Assembly: GCA_027946555.1 (NCBI GenBank) | Contig: JAPEVC010000218.1 | Coordinates: 1 to 59,256 of the forward strand | Source of the DNA: Gnomoniopsis sp. IMI 355080 | Taxonomy: Eukaryota > Ascomycota > Sordariomycetes > Diaporthales > Gnomoniaceae | Direction: 5' to 3' | DNA length: 59,256 nucleotides | In this document: positions 45,428 to 56,081 of the stretch, one piece after another | Numbering within the stretch: the stretch's first letter is position 1 | Layout of the letters: each line of letters opens with the position of its first letter | The notes under the pieces: model-generated | Database searches by the model: none | Told to the model about the DNA's origin: nothing | Seen by the model: only the letters and a program-made list of their open reading frames with translations | Position numbers and translations under genes: made by a program

Positions 45428-48400
45428 ATGGCATCACATGCTCCTCTACTAAGAACCAATACGGCTCCCGTCTTCCAACACTCGACTGACGGTGTAGCGA
45501 GGCTAGCCAAGATGAGCATGAGCAGCGCGCCCAGGGCCAGCCAGCTCTCTGGCTCAACAGTCTTTCCTTCCTCCGCTAGTCTGGCCTCTCTCGCCAGCGC
45601 TCCCACCATGGTCGCCCCACCCTCCAATGGCCAAGTAGTCGCCACCAACAACATCATCAATCAAAAAGCGGACGCATCCCGATCATTATACCAGATATGC
45701 GTCAGTCTGAAACAGCGATTGAAGCTCGTCCCAGGCTTCGAGGGATACATGGCACAACTTGAGGAGCACGAGCAGCAAGATGGCGATGCTGGTGGCCCAG
45801 TGGAGAGTCTTTGGAACATGCTGAGGACAGGACTGCCCCTCGTGGCCATTTACAATGCGACCGAGCCCGACGAGCCCATCGATGTAGGCAACGTACCGAA
45901 CGAGAGTAAGCGCGCAAAGATGGCCATTGGCAAATTCGTGCAAGGATGCTCAAAGGATCTCAAAATCCCGTCCAACGATATGTTTATCATCTCGGATTTG
46001 CTTGGCAATGACACTACAGGTTTCGTCAAAGTAAGTTCAGGATGTCTGGTACACTGCTCGACTCTGGGATCAGCGTACCGAGCGATCAAAAAGCGATGAA
46101 TGGGGACACACATGCTGATTGCGTTGCAGGTCACGATCGTCATCAACTACGTGCTCGATATCGCTCAACAACGAGGGCTGTTGAAACAGGCGGCACCGTC
46201 GACTCCGTATCCTGAAGATGGATTTGCACCAACGGCAGGCAACGGCAAAACATCAATAAGTTATCGCGACCGAATCATTGGTGAATTGGTCGATACCGAG
46301 CGCAAGTATGTCCAAGATCTGGAAAACTTGCACGATTTGAAGAAGTCGCTGGAGCAGAGAGGCGCCATCAACGGCGATATCGGCTACCAGATTTTCCTAA
46401 ACATCAACTCCATTCTCGACTTGCAGCGCAGGTTCCTCATCCGAGTCGAGACAACAAATTCAATGCCCGAGAACCGACAGGAATGGGGAAACCCCTTTGT
46501 TGGATACGAAGAACAGTTCACAAACACATACCAACCATTTATTGCCAACCAACGAAAAGCCGCCCAAGTAGCAAGTCAGAACTTTGACAAGATTGCGACT
46601 GTTGAGCACCCAGTAGCATGCGACTTCAACACGTTAGACGGTTTTTTGCTGAAGCCTATGCAGAGACTGGTCAAGTATCCATTGCTTCTGAAGGTTCGTT
46701 CTCCCATCACAAGCTGCTTGCCGCAGACCATACTCTGTACTGACACCCACTCAAGGAGCTCTTGAAGAAGAGCGAGGATGAAGAGACCAAGAAGGATCTG
46801 ATTGCCGGAATCGAAGCTGCCGACCGTGTTCTCAAGAAAGCCAACGAAGCCGTCGACAGGGATCTTTTGGACGAAGCATTGGACGACTTGGTCTATCGAG
46901 TAGACGACTGGAAGAATCACCGTGTCGCACATTTTGGACAGCTTATTCTCCATGGTGTCTACACCGTCATCACCGGCAAGACGGAGCAGGAGAGGGACTA
47001 TGAGATTTACCTGTTCGAGTGCATACTGTTGTGTTGCAAGGAACTCACTCCCAGCAAGAGCAAGGATAAGAAGGACAAGACGCGGTCGCTCGGTCCCAAG
47101 GTTCGAAACAAGAACGCAAAGTTACAGCTAAAGGGTAGGATCTTCATGACGAATGTGACGGAAGTGCTCAGCTTTTCCAAACCAGGTAAGTGCTTTCAAG
47201 TCATCGCGCATTTCCTAGCGCGGACCTCCATCTGACTCTGGCAGGATCATACACGGTGCAGATCTGGTGGAAAGGCGATCCGGGCGTCGAGAACTTTGTC
47301 ATCAAATTTCAGAACGAGGAGATGATGAAGAAATGGGCGACGTTGCTTGACGCCCAACGGAAGGAGAATGCCCCACAAAGCGCATCAAGTACCGAACAGC
47401 CGACCGCGAATTTCAGGTGGATGGAGGCACAGCCGGACATGGTAAACCCATATGCGGAACAAGACGAGGAGGAAGAAGAATCTGTGCCTTCTCAACCTGT
47501 TCAGCAGCCTTCATACGCTGCCATGCCTGGCACGATGCCACGCAATGCTTCGAGTACGAGTCTACGGCAACGATCGGGGACGCAGGAGAGCCAAGCATCG
47601 CTTGCGGGCATGGTCCGTCGCCAACCCCCATCTAGCTTTCCGATGTTGCCCTTGCAACCGCAGCCTCTGTCCTTGCAGACAGGAGGCCAGTCATCTCCTG
47701 GTGCGCGCGGTGGAGATTCCTACTTCTCGCCCGTTGCCGAATCGCCTGCTTCCTCGAGAACCAGTACTACGTCGAGCTTTTTCGCCCAGAATGGCTCGTA
47801 TAACATGCCCAAGTCAGCTGGGAACCCTCAGTCTGGCTGGCTAGAGGACAATAACCGATACACAGCCCCGGCGATGCCTCGCGCGCCGTCTCGTGATGGG
47901 TCCTCTCCCGTCCCCGGATATGGCTCGAATGGCAGGAATCCTCGAGGACCATCATTGCCCGCAATGTCTTCGTCACAGTCACTTTTGCAGCAACAACGCA
48001 GTAGGTCTTATTCAACTCCTGATATCAATGGTCAACCTCAGCAGCCCGTGAGGAGAACGGAAAGAGGCGGTAGTCAGGGCGTACCAGCTGTACCCGGCAT
48101 TCCTCCGCATCTGCGCCCGCAAGATGACGGCAGTATTTTGAGGGGACAGATGGGCAGCTCTCGGCAAGATCTTCCGATCCGGGCTAACACCCAGAGTCCA
48201 GGCGTCCAAAGGGATCGCTTGCAGCAAGGTTACGGCGGCCAAATGGGCCAATTCCCCTCCCAGCCCGTCAATCGTCCGAATCAGCTCGCCCCTGGCGCCA
48301 ACGGTGTTATGGTTCCAGCACCGTTGAACATTGACCCCTCGCGTACCGTTTCTCCAGGGTTGAACACAGCCGGCGCTCTACAGACCCCGAACCCCATGTC

Positions 48401-48728
48401 AGGATCCAGTGATGCACCTTTCCAGTCTCAATTGAAGGTCAAGGTGAACTGCGACAGTGGCAATTATGTCACCTTGGTGGCGGCATTCAATATCACGTAC
48501 CAAAGTCTGATAGACCGCATCGACGCCAAACTGAATAGGTTCACCAACTCCAGCATCCACCGGGGTGATCTGCGGCTGCGCTACCGTGACGAAGACGGCG
48601 ACTTTGTCAACATTGAGAGCGACGAGGATATTCAAATCGCCTTCTCAGACTGGCGGGAAAATATCAGGAGCATGTACAGTGGTGGCATGGGAGAGATAGA
48701 GCTCTTCTGTGTAGGTAATACGGCTTAG
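45428..48728 (+). CDS. cdc24: Cdc24 Rho-family guanine nucleotide exchange factor
   Basis: Four exons (45428-46030, 46130-46693, 46756-47185, 47245-48728) give 1026 residues. Cdc24 activates Cdc42 (and Rac in moulds) at the growing tip. Domains in order are: a calponin-homology-like N-terminal region (about 80-195, DLKIPSNDMFIISDLLGND); the DH exchange domain (about 249-425, starting YRDRIIGELVDTERKYVQDL, with CDFNTLDGFLLKPMQRLVKY as the conserved core); a PH domain (about 445-575); a long Ser/Pro/Gln-rich linker; and a C-terminal PB1 domain (about 935-1026) whose acidic OPCA motif is RDEDGDFVNIESDEDIQIAF, which binds Bem1. All three introns (99, 62, 59 bases) keep phase and have standard signals. 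Identification is secure. The unusual leader suggests translational control. Confidence 0.95.
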
Positions 48729-50570
48729 TCGGGCGAAAACACGACCACCGAATCACCGCCACCAATGCCGTTCACTTCGACTCCTTCCCGCGACAAGCCT
48801 TAGTGGGAGTCCGGGTCTTCTACATCCCAAGTATCGGCGACCTCAGCTTCCCGCGCGAGCAAAGGCTCTGCTTGGTGGGCACATGACGAAGCTGCTGACG
48901 GACCAAGAATTTCAACTGCCCAATGTCGATTCACAAGACGAGACTCACATGAGGCATTTGTATCCCAAAAAGACTCTTGCTGCAGCTCCATCTACGGTAT
49001 GGACATCTCGCCATCACTGCCAGGACGCACAACGTTACAGAGACGTGGGTTCCATCACTCGGGCTGGTGGCTGTAATATTCTCAGCTGCTGGAAAATCTT
49101 CTCGTCACAAAGAGTAGTCTTCCAGAGCAGGTTGACTTCCACGCATATATACCCTATTCCCTTTACTTTTCATTCTGTCGTATCCTTTTTCGGGCATTCC
49201 ATTGGCGCATTCGGATCCAGGAAGATCAAAACAACAACAATACCACAGCCTTCGGCTAAGCCGAACGGTACTTTTGCATCTCGCTTTGATCACGGTCACT
49301 CTGCTAATGGAGGGACACTGCAATACTCACTGCTTACGACGGATTCACTTACTTTTCGGATTCTCCACCGCTTCTGGCTGGTTCTCGCATGACGGCATTG
49401 TCCATGGCTTTTGCCTGCATACAGCGCTTGCGTCGTTCTGTCGACCTCGGAGTAAAATCGCATCAATTCGTTACCTTGTACGCAGCAAGTAGCGTCTCGC
49501 ATCGAAACTTAGACTACGTTGCCTTACAGGCTCTTTTCTCTCACGACGGTTGACGAATACAATTCTCTGCTTGGTCGGCTTTTTTTCTTGTTTTCCTCTT
49601 ATTTTTGGGTCTTATTTTCGAAAGGGATGGATACTGTCCCGACAGCTCACAAGTTTCGATACCACGCTCTTTTATTCTTACATTATACCCCTCTCATCTT
49701 GGAGAACCGACCAACGATTCGTTCTTTTGAAAGCTAGGTACCCTCCTTCTGGGGACTTCTTTTGGGTTTTGCTTCGAGATATTCTTCTGCTCTGCGTTAA
49801 TGCGGCACGAGTATTCAGTCAAGGTGATCAACTCGAATTTGCAGGAGTGAGTGAGCTTGAGGTCTCACTGGACGGAGGGAGGTGGCTGGAGCAAGGCCAT
49901 GAGGCTGAAGAATGATGTTGGCTTAAGGAATTGGTGGTTCATTAGGGTATGGGGTAGACAGAAGAAGTTTTGCCGCCCGGCCAACAACCACCACAAAAAC
50001 ACATACCCCACCCCCATTTCCTATTTGGATTTTTTTCCCTCTTCCCGCCTAGATAACTGCTTCACTCATCAATGGGGTTTGTGCACAATACACTTAAGGT
50101 AGCATGAGAAAGAAGTCTCACAGGGACCGGCGCTAGTGCTAAATTGGTTGCGGCGCTGTTGCAAAACTTGAATCGTCTTTACTTTAACTCATCTCTCTTC
50201 GTCATGATACTGCACGGTTGCTATTTGGTTGAGTTCGTTTGAATAGGGGTCTGAGCTGGCAGATCGCGGCAATGGAGAGGGAGCTGTGGTGATGGCGGTG
50301 GTGGATGAGAGGTTTGATAGCCTGTAATTGAGCCACTTGTTCAACTTGACCTGCAATGAGACGTTCTTTCGCCGGATGTGGGTGTATGTGGTGCTTGCTA
50401 CTGTACCGTGACAAGCTACTTGTATAAACTACCCACTTCTCCCTAAAATGATGACCTAGTTGAGGATTTAAATCGAAGCCGTTCTTGCCTGGCAGCTACT
50501 AAAGACAAGCTGGCTGTTTCCATGGGTTGGTGTTGTTCCAACATATCTTGACGTCTTCTGAATGGTCCCC

Positions 50571-50596
50571 TTTTTTTTTCCTTTTTTTTTTTTTTT
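50571..50596. repeat. poly-T tract
   Basis: Nine T, two C, then fifteen T. Confidence 0.9.
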
Positions 50597-51968
50597 CCCC
50601 GAAGACTTAATATTACCACCACGAGCTTCGAGCTTGATGACAAGGAAGCCAGCTTTTACTTTGGAAGAACGACATAGTCAAACTTTGCAATCATCATAAT
50701 TACACATAAATACCATGAATATATACATTACCCCCTACAAGTGCGATGACGCAGGCGGCTTCGACATTCCTATTCAGGCCACAGAAGCTCACTCGTATGG
50801 GTTCTTTGGTGCACTTCGCGCTGTTCCCAAGCGACGCAGACGAAAAAATATCTGGAGGGATATCTGTATTATATATTTAGGGTCCAAAGATTCGGCTGGG
50901 ACTATGTCGTTTCCGCAATGAGCGGTGACGTTTTTGACTGGTTCAACGCGATTGACTTGCTCTTCACTGCATGCATCTGGCAGAATGTGAAGGCTCCAGT
51001 TATGCTGTTTGGGTAATGTACAAATCGCCTCGGGACACTGCTGGCTGCGCTTGATCGTTCTGAGGTTCCTTGTGTAAGATGCTTCAAGTGGTAGGAAGTT
51101 TGTATCGCTACCCTTACCTACGTGCTGGGACTTTGGGCGAACAAGATTATGCCAACATCAACAACGCAAACGAGTTGAAGCCCAGGAGGAAGGATAGAAA
51201 ACAATGACTTGACACTTATTCTAAGCCTTGTTCTCTCCTCCTCTTCTCTACTGTGCTAACATTTCTGATTTGTTACTAGCTCATCATCACGGGCACCTGG
51301 ACAGCCATCGTGACACTGAAGTAGGTCTGCGTCCCTCCTCACGCGGCAATTAGTCTTGCAACACCTAGATCTCCCAATTGCTGTTCCTGGATCCCCCGTC
51401 TAAAGTCGGTAGGGGGGCCTTGAACACAGCAAGGTATGAGAGATGTGGGTCTCTGATAACAAATAAAACTACGAGGTCTTCATTCACTGTGCGAGACACA
51501 ATGGCAGATGACCAGTCGCATTTACACTTCCAAACTGATCTGAACATTTCGAGACTGTATACATACATAAAGTGCACGGTTTCAGACTTTGGATCAACAA
51601 ATTTTCGGTACACGCCCGAGCTAGAAGCCGTACCGTGTAAGCGTAACGCTTTAAAGACAAGAACGGCTTATGCAACGACGGTCCACGGATGGACTCGAAG
51701 ATCAGGCGAACGGCCAAGAGGTTCGTTCTCGAAAAGCTTGGATGAATGGGGTTTGAACAAGCCAAGGAATCGCAATTTCGCACTAGTGCTTGTTCTCTAT
51801 TAAGACTACCTTATCCATTGAAACCTCAACGACATTATGCGTTGCTCGAGCTAGGCGGTTACTAGCCTGAGTGGCTCGCGGTCAAATAAGGCAGGATGAG
51901 GTTGGATTAAGGTTGTGCACCATTGCACGTGGCCTCCCTGCCTAGATTTGGATAATGTAGATTATATG

Positions 51969-51985
51969 CACACACACACACACAC
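51969..51985. repeat. (CA)8 microsatellite
   Basis: Short CA dinucleotide run in non-coding DNA. Confidence 0.85.
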
Positions 51986-52205
51986 CAATCGCGGTAACGC
52001 GCGCCTACATCAGACGATGGCGTCTTGTCGCTTGGCCTGTTCCAGGTTCCAATTCCATGAAGCTTCATCCTCACCGGTTTACATACTAGGTAAGTGTTAT
52101 GTAGATCGACTGTATACTGTGGAACGGACCGAGCGCCATTTTGCAGTTTGGTAACCCAATCAAACAAGCGCACATGTGAATAAGGCATAGAGCCGCAAAT
52201 CCCGA

Positions 52206-52225
52206 ATACCTACCTAGGTAGGTAT
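52206..52225. repeat. 20-base perfect palindrome around TACCTAGGTA
   Basis: ATACCTACCTAGGTAGGTAT is identical to its reverse complement. It is the longest version of the decamer found at four other places in the window. Confidence 0.75.
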
Positions 52226-52830
52226 GTAAAAGACAATATCGGTTGAACTAGGATTACCGAACGAGAATTTCTATTCAAGGTTCTTCTCCGCCGCTAAGGT
52301 ATCGGTGTGTGCTGTCATCGCCCGGCCGATCTCACGACGACAACGCATCTAGCTCTTTTTAACCAACTTTCGGAAAATTGTCAGCTAGGGACCAGGTCAC
52401 CATTTTAACCAAAATAACCCTCACAAAATGAGTTCATGCTGGACAACGCACGCGACCCCGCGCGAACAAAAGATATTATGCACAGATCATCCGCCGGTCT
52501 GTCGCCTATACAACTTAGCAACGCATGACATGGGAAAGCACCGCTATTCTACAATCGTTTAGAGTGGTGACTGGCGATCCGACGTTTGATCTCATTTGGT
52601 TGTGATAGAAATGTAGGAAAGGAATGTATTTAGGCGTTATACTGCTTGAATGCAAAGATGTTTCGTGGTTCCCAGATTAAGAGGTTCATTTTTCGTCCCA
52701 TGTTGTTGTTGTTGTTCTAGTCCTGAGCGTTGGACTTAGAGGTAAATAGTCGAACCTGGAAAAGGTTCATACACCAGCAGAGCTCTAGACCGCCAATCAA
52801 GCTGTCTGAAATCTATTTGTTATTTTCAAC

Positions 52831-53942
52831 ATGCGGGTCGATTATCTCCTCATTTCCCTCTTCGCGGCGGTAAGTCACCATCGTTGGTTAACTAAACATC
52901 CTCTGGACATCAATTGACACTCAAAACCCTCTTTCAGGTTGCCGTTCATGCCGTGCCTCAAGAAGACAATAATGTTTCCAGAAGGCTCAGGGCAACAGTT
53001 GACTCCCCAATCATTCCTGACGTCGACCCCTCAGAGCTTGTCGAGATTCCTCCTGAGCCCCTCAAAGTTGGCCCCAGAAACATCATCCTACCAGGCTTCT
53101 GCCCGACCGACATCGCCCAGTTCCTGGGCGATCTTCTCAATCTAGGCGGCGGCGATAACGACTGCCGCTGCGGTGAATCTGTGGGCCTTCAAGCCGCAAG
53201 TGCCGAGACAGATTCTCAGCAGTCCTTAGGCGCAGCGCCGAATTGGTCCATCGGCGGTAATGACTGCGGCTGTGAGTGGGAGCAGAACCAGTGCGGTTGT
53301 TACGATGGAACTTCCGGTGACGATGGGGTATGTAATTGTACCCGCCTTCCTTTTGCTGCCAGGTTCTCGCTTTTCTTGGTCTATATATCTCTCTCTCTCT
53401 CTCTCTCACAGAGATCGCGCCCTAGCTGACAAGATTATAATCGACTACAGTGGCTTCTTGGCACCTTTGGTGACGGCGGCGGCGACGACAATAACGGTGA
53501 CAGGGGCGGTGACGGTGGTGAAAACCGTTGCACCGTTATCGTGACCGAAACCGCGCCTCTTCCCATCCCGGTGCCGACGAACCCGGGGAACTGCGGCAGC
53601 GGCGATCGGTACTGTACCGTGACCGTGACCGTCAGCGAGCCAGGACAGCAGCCTGGGCAGCCTGGGCAGCCCGGTTTCCCAACGGTACCAGGCGAGTCCT
53701 TCTCGGAGACGTTCAGTGAAGGGAGAAAAACGACGGTCACAATCGCGGAAAGTGGTGGGAGGCGGACCACAGAGACGTTGAGTCCCACTTTAAGCCGAAC
53801 AACGATTCCTGTGGGTGGGGGTGAGAGTCGGACCACGAGTGTGCCGACGTTTGTGACGGTGAATGGTGCAGCAGCGGTTCAGACGGGCGCGATGGCGTTT
53901 GGGGCCATGTTCGGCGGTGCTGCGATGCTCGTTAATGCGTAG
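52831..53942 (+). CDS. secreted GPI-type cell-surface protein, unrecognised
   Basis: Three exons (52831-52869, 52938-53327, 53451-53942) give 306 residues. The first exon of 13 codons plus the start of the second form a signal peptide (YLLISLFAAVAVHA), cut before VPQEDN. The mature N-terminal half has Cys-containing clusters (FCPTDIAQFL, NDCRCG, NDCGCEWEQNQCGCYDG). The C-terminal half carries two parallel Cys-T-V strands (RCTVIVTETA, YCTVTVTVSEPG), a Pro/Gly/Gln segment and Thr/Ser-rich stretches suited to O-glycosylation. The end (NGAAAVQTGAMAFGAMFGGA) is a small-residue stretch followed by a hydrophobic tail, as in GPI-anchored wall proteins. The 123-base second intron contains a CT repeat and an early CACAG that would lead to a stop, so the later ACTACAG is used. 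No known family. Confidence 0.78.
53389..53406 (+). repeat. (CT)9 microsatellite inside intron
   Basis: CT run within the second intron of the surface-protein gene, ending in an unused acceptor-like CACAG. Confidence 0.85.
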
Positions 53943-54595
53943 GTGTGCCGGGTGTTGGACGAGGTATTTTGCTATCTTTGTAAATTTTGATTCGGTGTCA
54001 TGTTAATGTATATTGGGATATCTGCGAATTCTGGGGTTGTTACATGGGCACCTTTCGATTGGGCAGGGGAGCATTGCCGATATGTGTGCGGCTAGTAATA
54101 TGTTGACACTTTAAAGAATGCATCAAATCTGACGACACGAAGGACACAAGATATTGATGGAGATCCAGAATATATCATCCCTTGTTGATATGTAGACATT
54201 GCGCACGCCGTCATCGAAGGAGTGAGTCCTGTATGGCCGTGCGTAGCGCCGGGAGCATAGCGACCCAGACTTTCAACCGAGATGTACGGTTCGGCGCAAG
54301 CTTGTCATGTCTTCTAGCTACCTGCAATAGCTATTGTAACCAATATCAGGCCGCGGCATACCTTGGGGTCATTGGTTCAAAGGAAGGCTTCGTCCAGGGA
54401 GGGCGTGCTTTGCACGCTTGGTATGACTTTTGAGAGTGCAAGTATTGCTTCAGATCGCCAACAGATGAAGAGAGAGGCTAGGTATGATTAGTACGGGATT
54501 GCAAGTTCGCGGCGCATTATTGCCTGTGGTCTCTCACTAAGCATCCTGTGGGTCAGGCCAGCTAGAATGGCATTTGTCATGATCTGTAAAGGATC
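53943..54595. other. intergenic region
   Basis: 3' flank of the surface-protein gene and DNA with no supportable gene. Confidence 0.45.
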
Positions 54596-54946
54596 TCAGA
54601 AATTAGACATTGCATTGCATCGTGTCCAAGGCGCATAGATTGCTCGTTCACGGGGTAGATTTCTTTCGCAGTCGAGAGCCGTCGGTAGAGCTTGACTTGT
54701 ATTTGTCTTTTCAATTTCCTCGTGATATAGTGCTGAAGTATTGATCCTACCGCCATGTTCTTTCACAACAGCCCTTGGTGCATGCATGCTTATCACTCTT
54801 GGTTCTGGCTCTGTTGGAAGCACCGAAGCCGGCGAAAAGCGCGATCCTAAACCAGATGGCCTCTCATTCATCATTTCAGAGTCTTTTCGGCTAGGCACTC
54901 ATCGGCATGACCGTCTTCACGGGTTGCTTGGCACGATGTCTTCCAT
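54596..54946 (-). CDS. doubtful small gene downstream of mrp10
   Basis: Minus-strand ATG at 54946 opens MEDIVPSNP. The same frame resumes after two stops as PSGLGSRFSPASVLPTEPEP and runs to a stop at 54596. A 60-base intron with donor GTGAAG and acceptor GAGAG would join them in frame into about 97 residues, but both splice sites are weak. No motif or family is recognised. It could equally be part of the mrp10 3' flank, or chance. Confidence 0.25.
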
Positions 54947-55042
54947 CTCGCTCTCGGCAGGGTCGTGTTATTCTAATACGAATCTCGTTGGCGAAGTCTC
55001 ATGCCTCCAATTCTGAAAAATTCCCATATCGAATGTATTGGC

Positions 55043-55428
55043 TTATTTCTTCTTGCTGGAGGGACCCTCAAGGTACTTTTGAAACCTCGACAAGTGGTAG
55101 TTGATGTTGTTCCTCCTCGGTTTCGGGGCCTGTGGACCGTCCATACAAGTGCGTAGAGATTGCTCGACACCAGAGCAGGTGGCTGAGGCGAAGCCTGTCG
55201 ATGCCCAACATGCTGATAAACAATGTTAGCGAAATGCATCTTATGTGTTTGCTGCCGGTCCAATTTGTCTTTTGGCACGTTCAGCTCTCCCATCCGTCAC
55301 AAAGTAGACGTTCAACACTTACCCAGCACAGATGACATGAGTGTGACACAAGGGTTTGTGGTTGTTCTGTTCGGATTTTTGACGCGAAGCACCTTCACAG
55401 GTGGCAGGCGCATCGGCTTGGTAGGCAT
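55043..55428 (-). CDS. mrp10: mitochondrial small-subunit ribosomal protein Mrp10 (twin CX9C)
   Basis: Two short exons (55428-55323, 55212-55043) separated by a 110-base intron (donor GTAAGT, branch GCTAACA, acceptor ATCAG) give 91 residues. The start MPTKPMRLPPVKVLRVKNPN is the family N-terminus. The splice completes the first of two CX9C pairs: Cys27-Cys37 (CVTLMSSVLAC) and a second pair in CSGVEQSLRTC. The C-terminus NNINYHLSRFQKYLEGP followed by lysines is also typical. Twin CX9C proteins are oxidised by Mia40 in the intermembrane space; Mrp10 instead ends up in the matrix as a subunit of the small mitochondrial ribosomal subunit. Length and motifs match fungal Mrp10/CHCHD1. Both exons are too short to stand out as open frames. 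Firm identification. Confidence 0.92.
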
Positions 55429-56081
55429 GGTGGGTAGTTTTGCCTTCGACGTTGCCCGGCGAGGGCCTCAGCTGTGGTTGGGGATGCTTCTCGGATGAAC
55501 TTGCTTGGCGCTGCTTAGCTCGATCAAATACTTTGTCTCATTCGAGAAGGATCAGGTCGGGGCCGGTCGCCAAAGACGGAATCGAGTTTGGCTATCGTGT
55601 CGACACGAGGCTAGAATTCGAGAATCTTTACATGAAGGTCGTTGATGCAAGGAGTTTGGATGGCCCGTGCTTCCCCGGAGTTCAGCCGCTAGCCGATTTC
55701 GGCAAACTGACCACCCGCAATTTGATTGGCTGCAACGTTGGAATGTCAACAAATCCTCGCTGCAGCGACGAGGACCTCGGAACGTCCGACTCGAGGAGCC
55801 CTCACCAAGACGCATTCCAGAGACTTATAACGCGTCGGAACACCAGAATCTCGGGCAAAACAGGACATTTCTACTTGATACCTGGAAAGCTCCCCACATA
55901 CAGCCATTTTGCCCTGTATCTTTGCAGAACTGCGCTTTGCGCATTTATTTGTGACCGCGTTCGGGCGATTGTTTACTTTGGATTCATCTAGGACTTGCAC
56001 CTCGTCGCAACACGCGACAACACAAGCCTGATGGACCTCCAGCCCTGTGAGCTGTTAACACAAGCACCAAGCACTTGGAGA
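55429..56081. promoter_or_regulatory. divergent promoter region
   Basis: 653 bases separate the start codons of mrp10 (-) and the unrecognised basic protein (+), so both promoters are expected here. Open frames crossing it on either strand have no motif or splice support and are judged to be chance. Confidence 0.45.

Larger units (their letters stand above)
48729..52830. other. gene-poor region, 4.1 kb
   Basis: Follows the cdc24 stop codon. Contains T-rich DNA around 49570-49620, a T9CCT15 run at 50571-50596, a CA microsatellite and a 20-base palindrome. The only gene-like hints are an ATG-led 32-codon frame at 50918-51016 and a textbook intron end at 51250-51279, described in the findings. 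No gene is called. Confidence 0.4.

Noticed and set aside
51378..51803. 141-codon plus-strand frame with an overlapping minus-strand frame
   Set aside because: Both strands are open over the same bases, neither has a motif, and there is no leader-like sequence.
55440..55991. 183-codon plus-strand frame between mrp10 and the last gene
   Set aside because: It overlaps the start of the well-supported mrp10 gene on the other strand, has no motif, and lies in a divergent promoter region.
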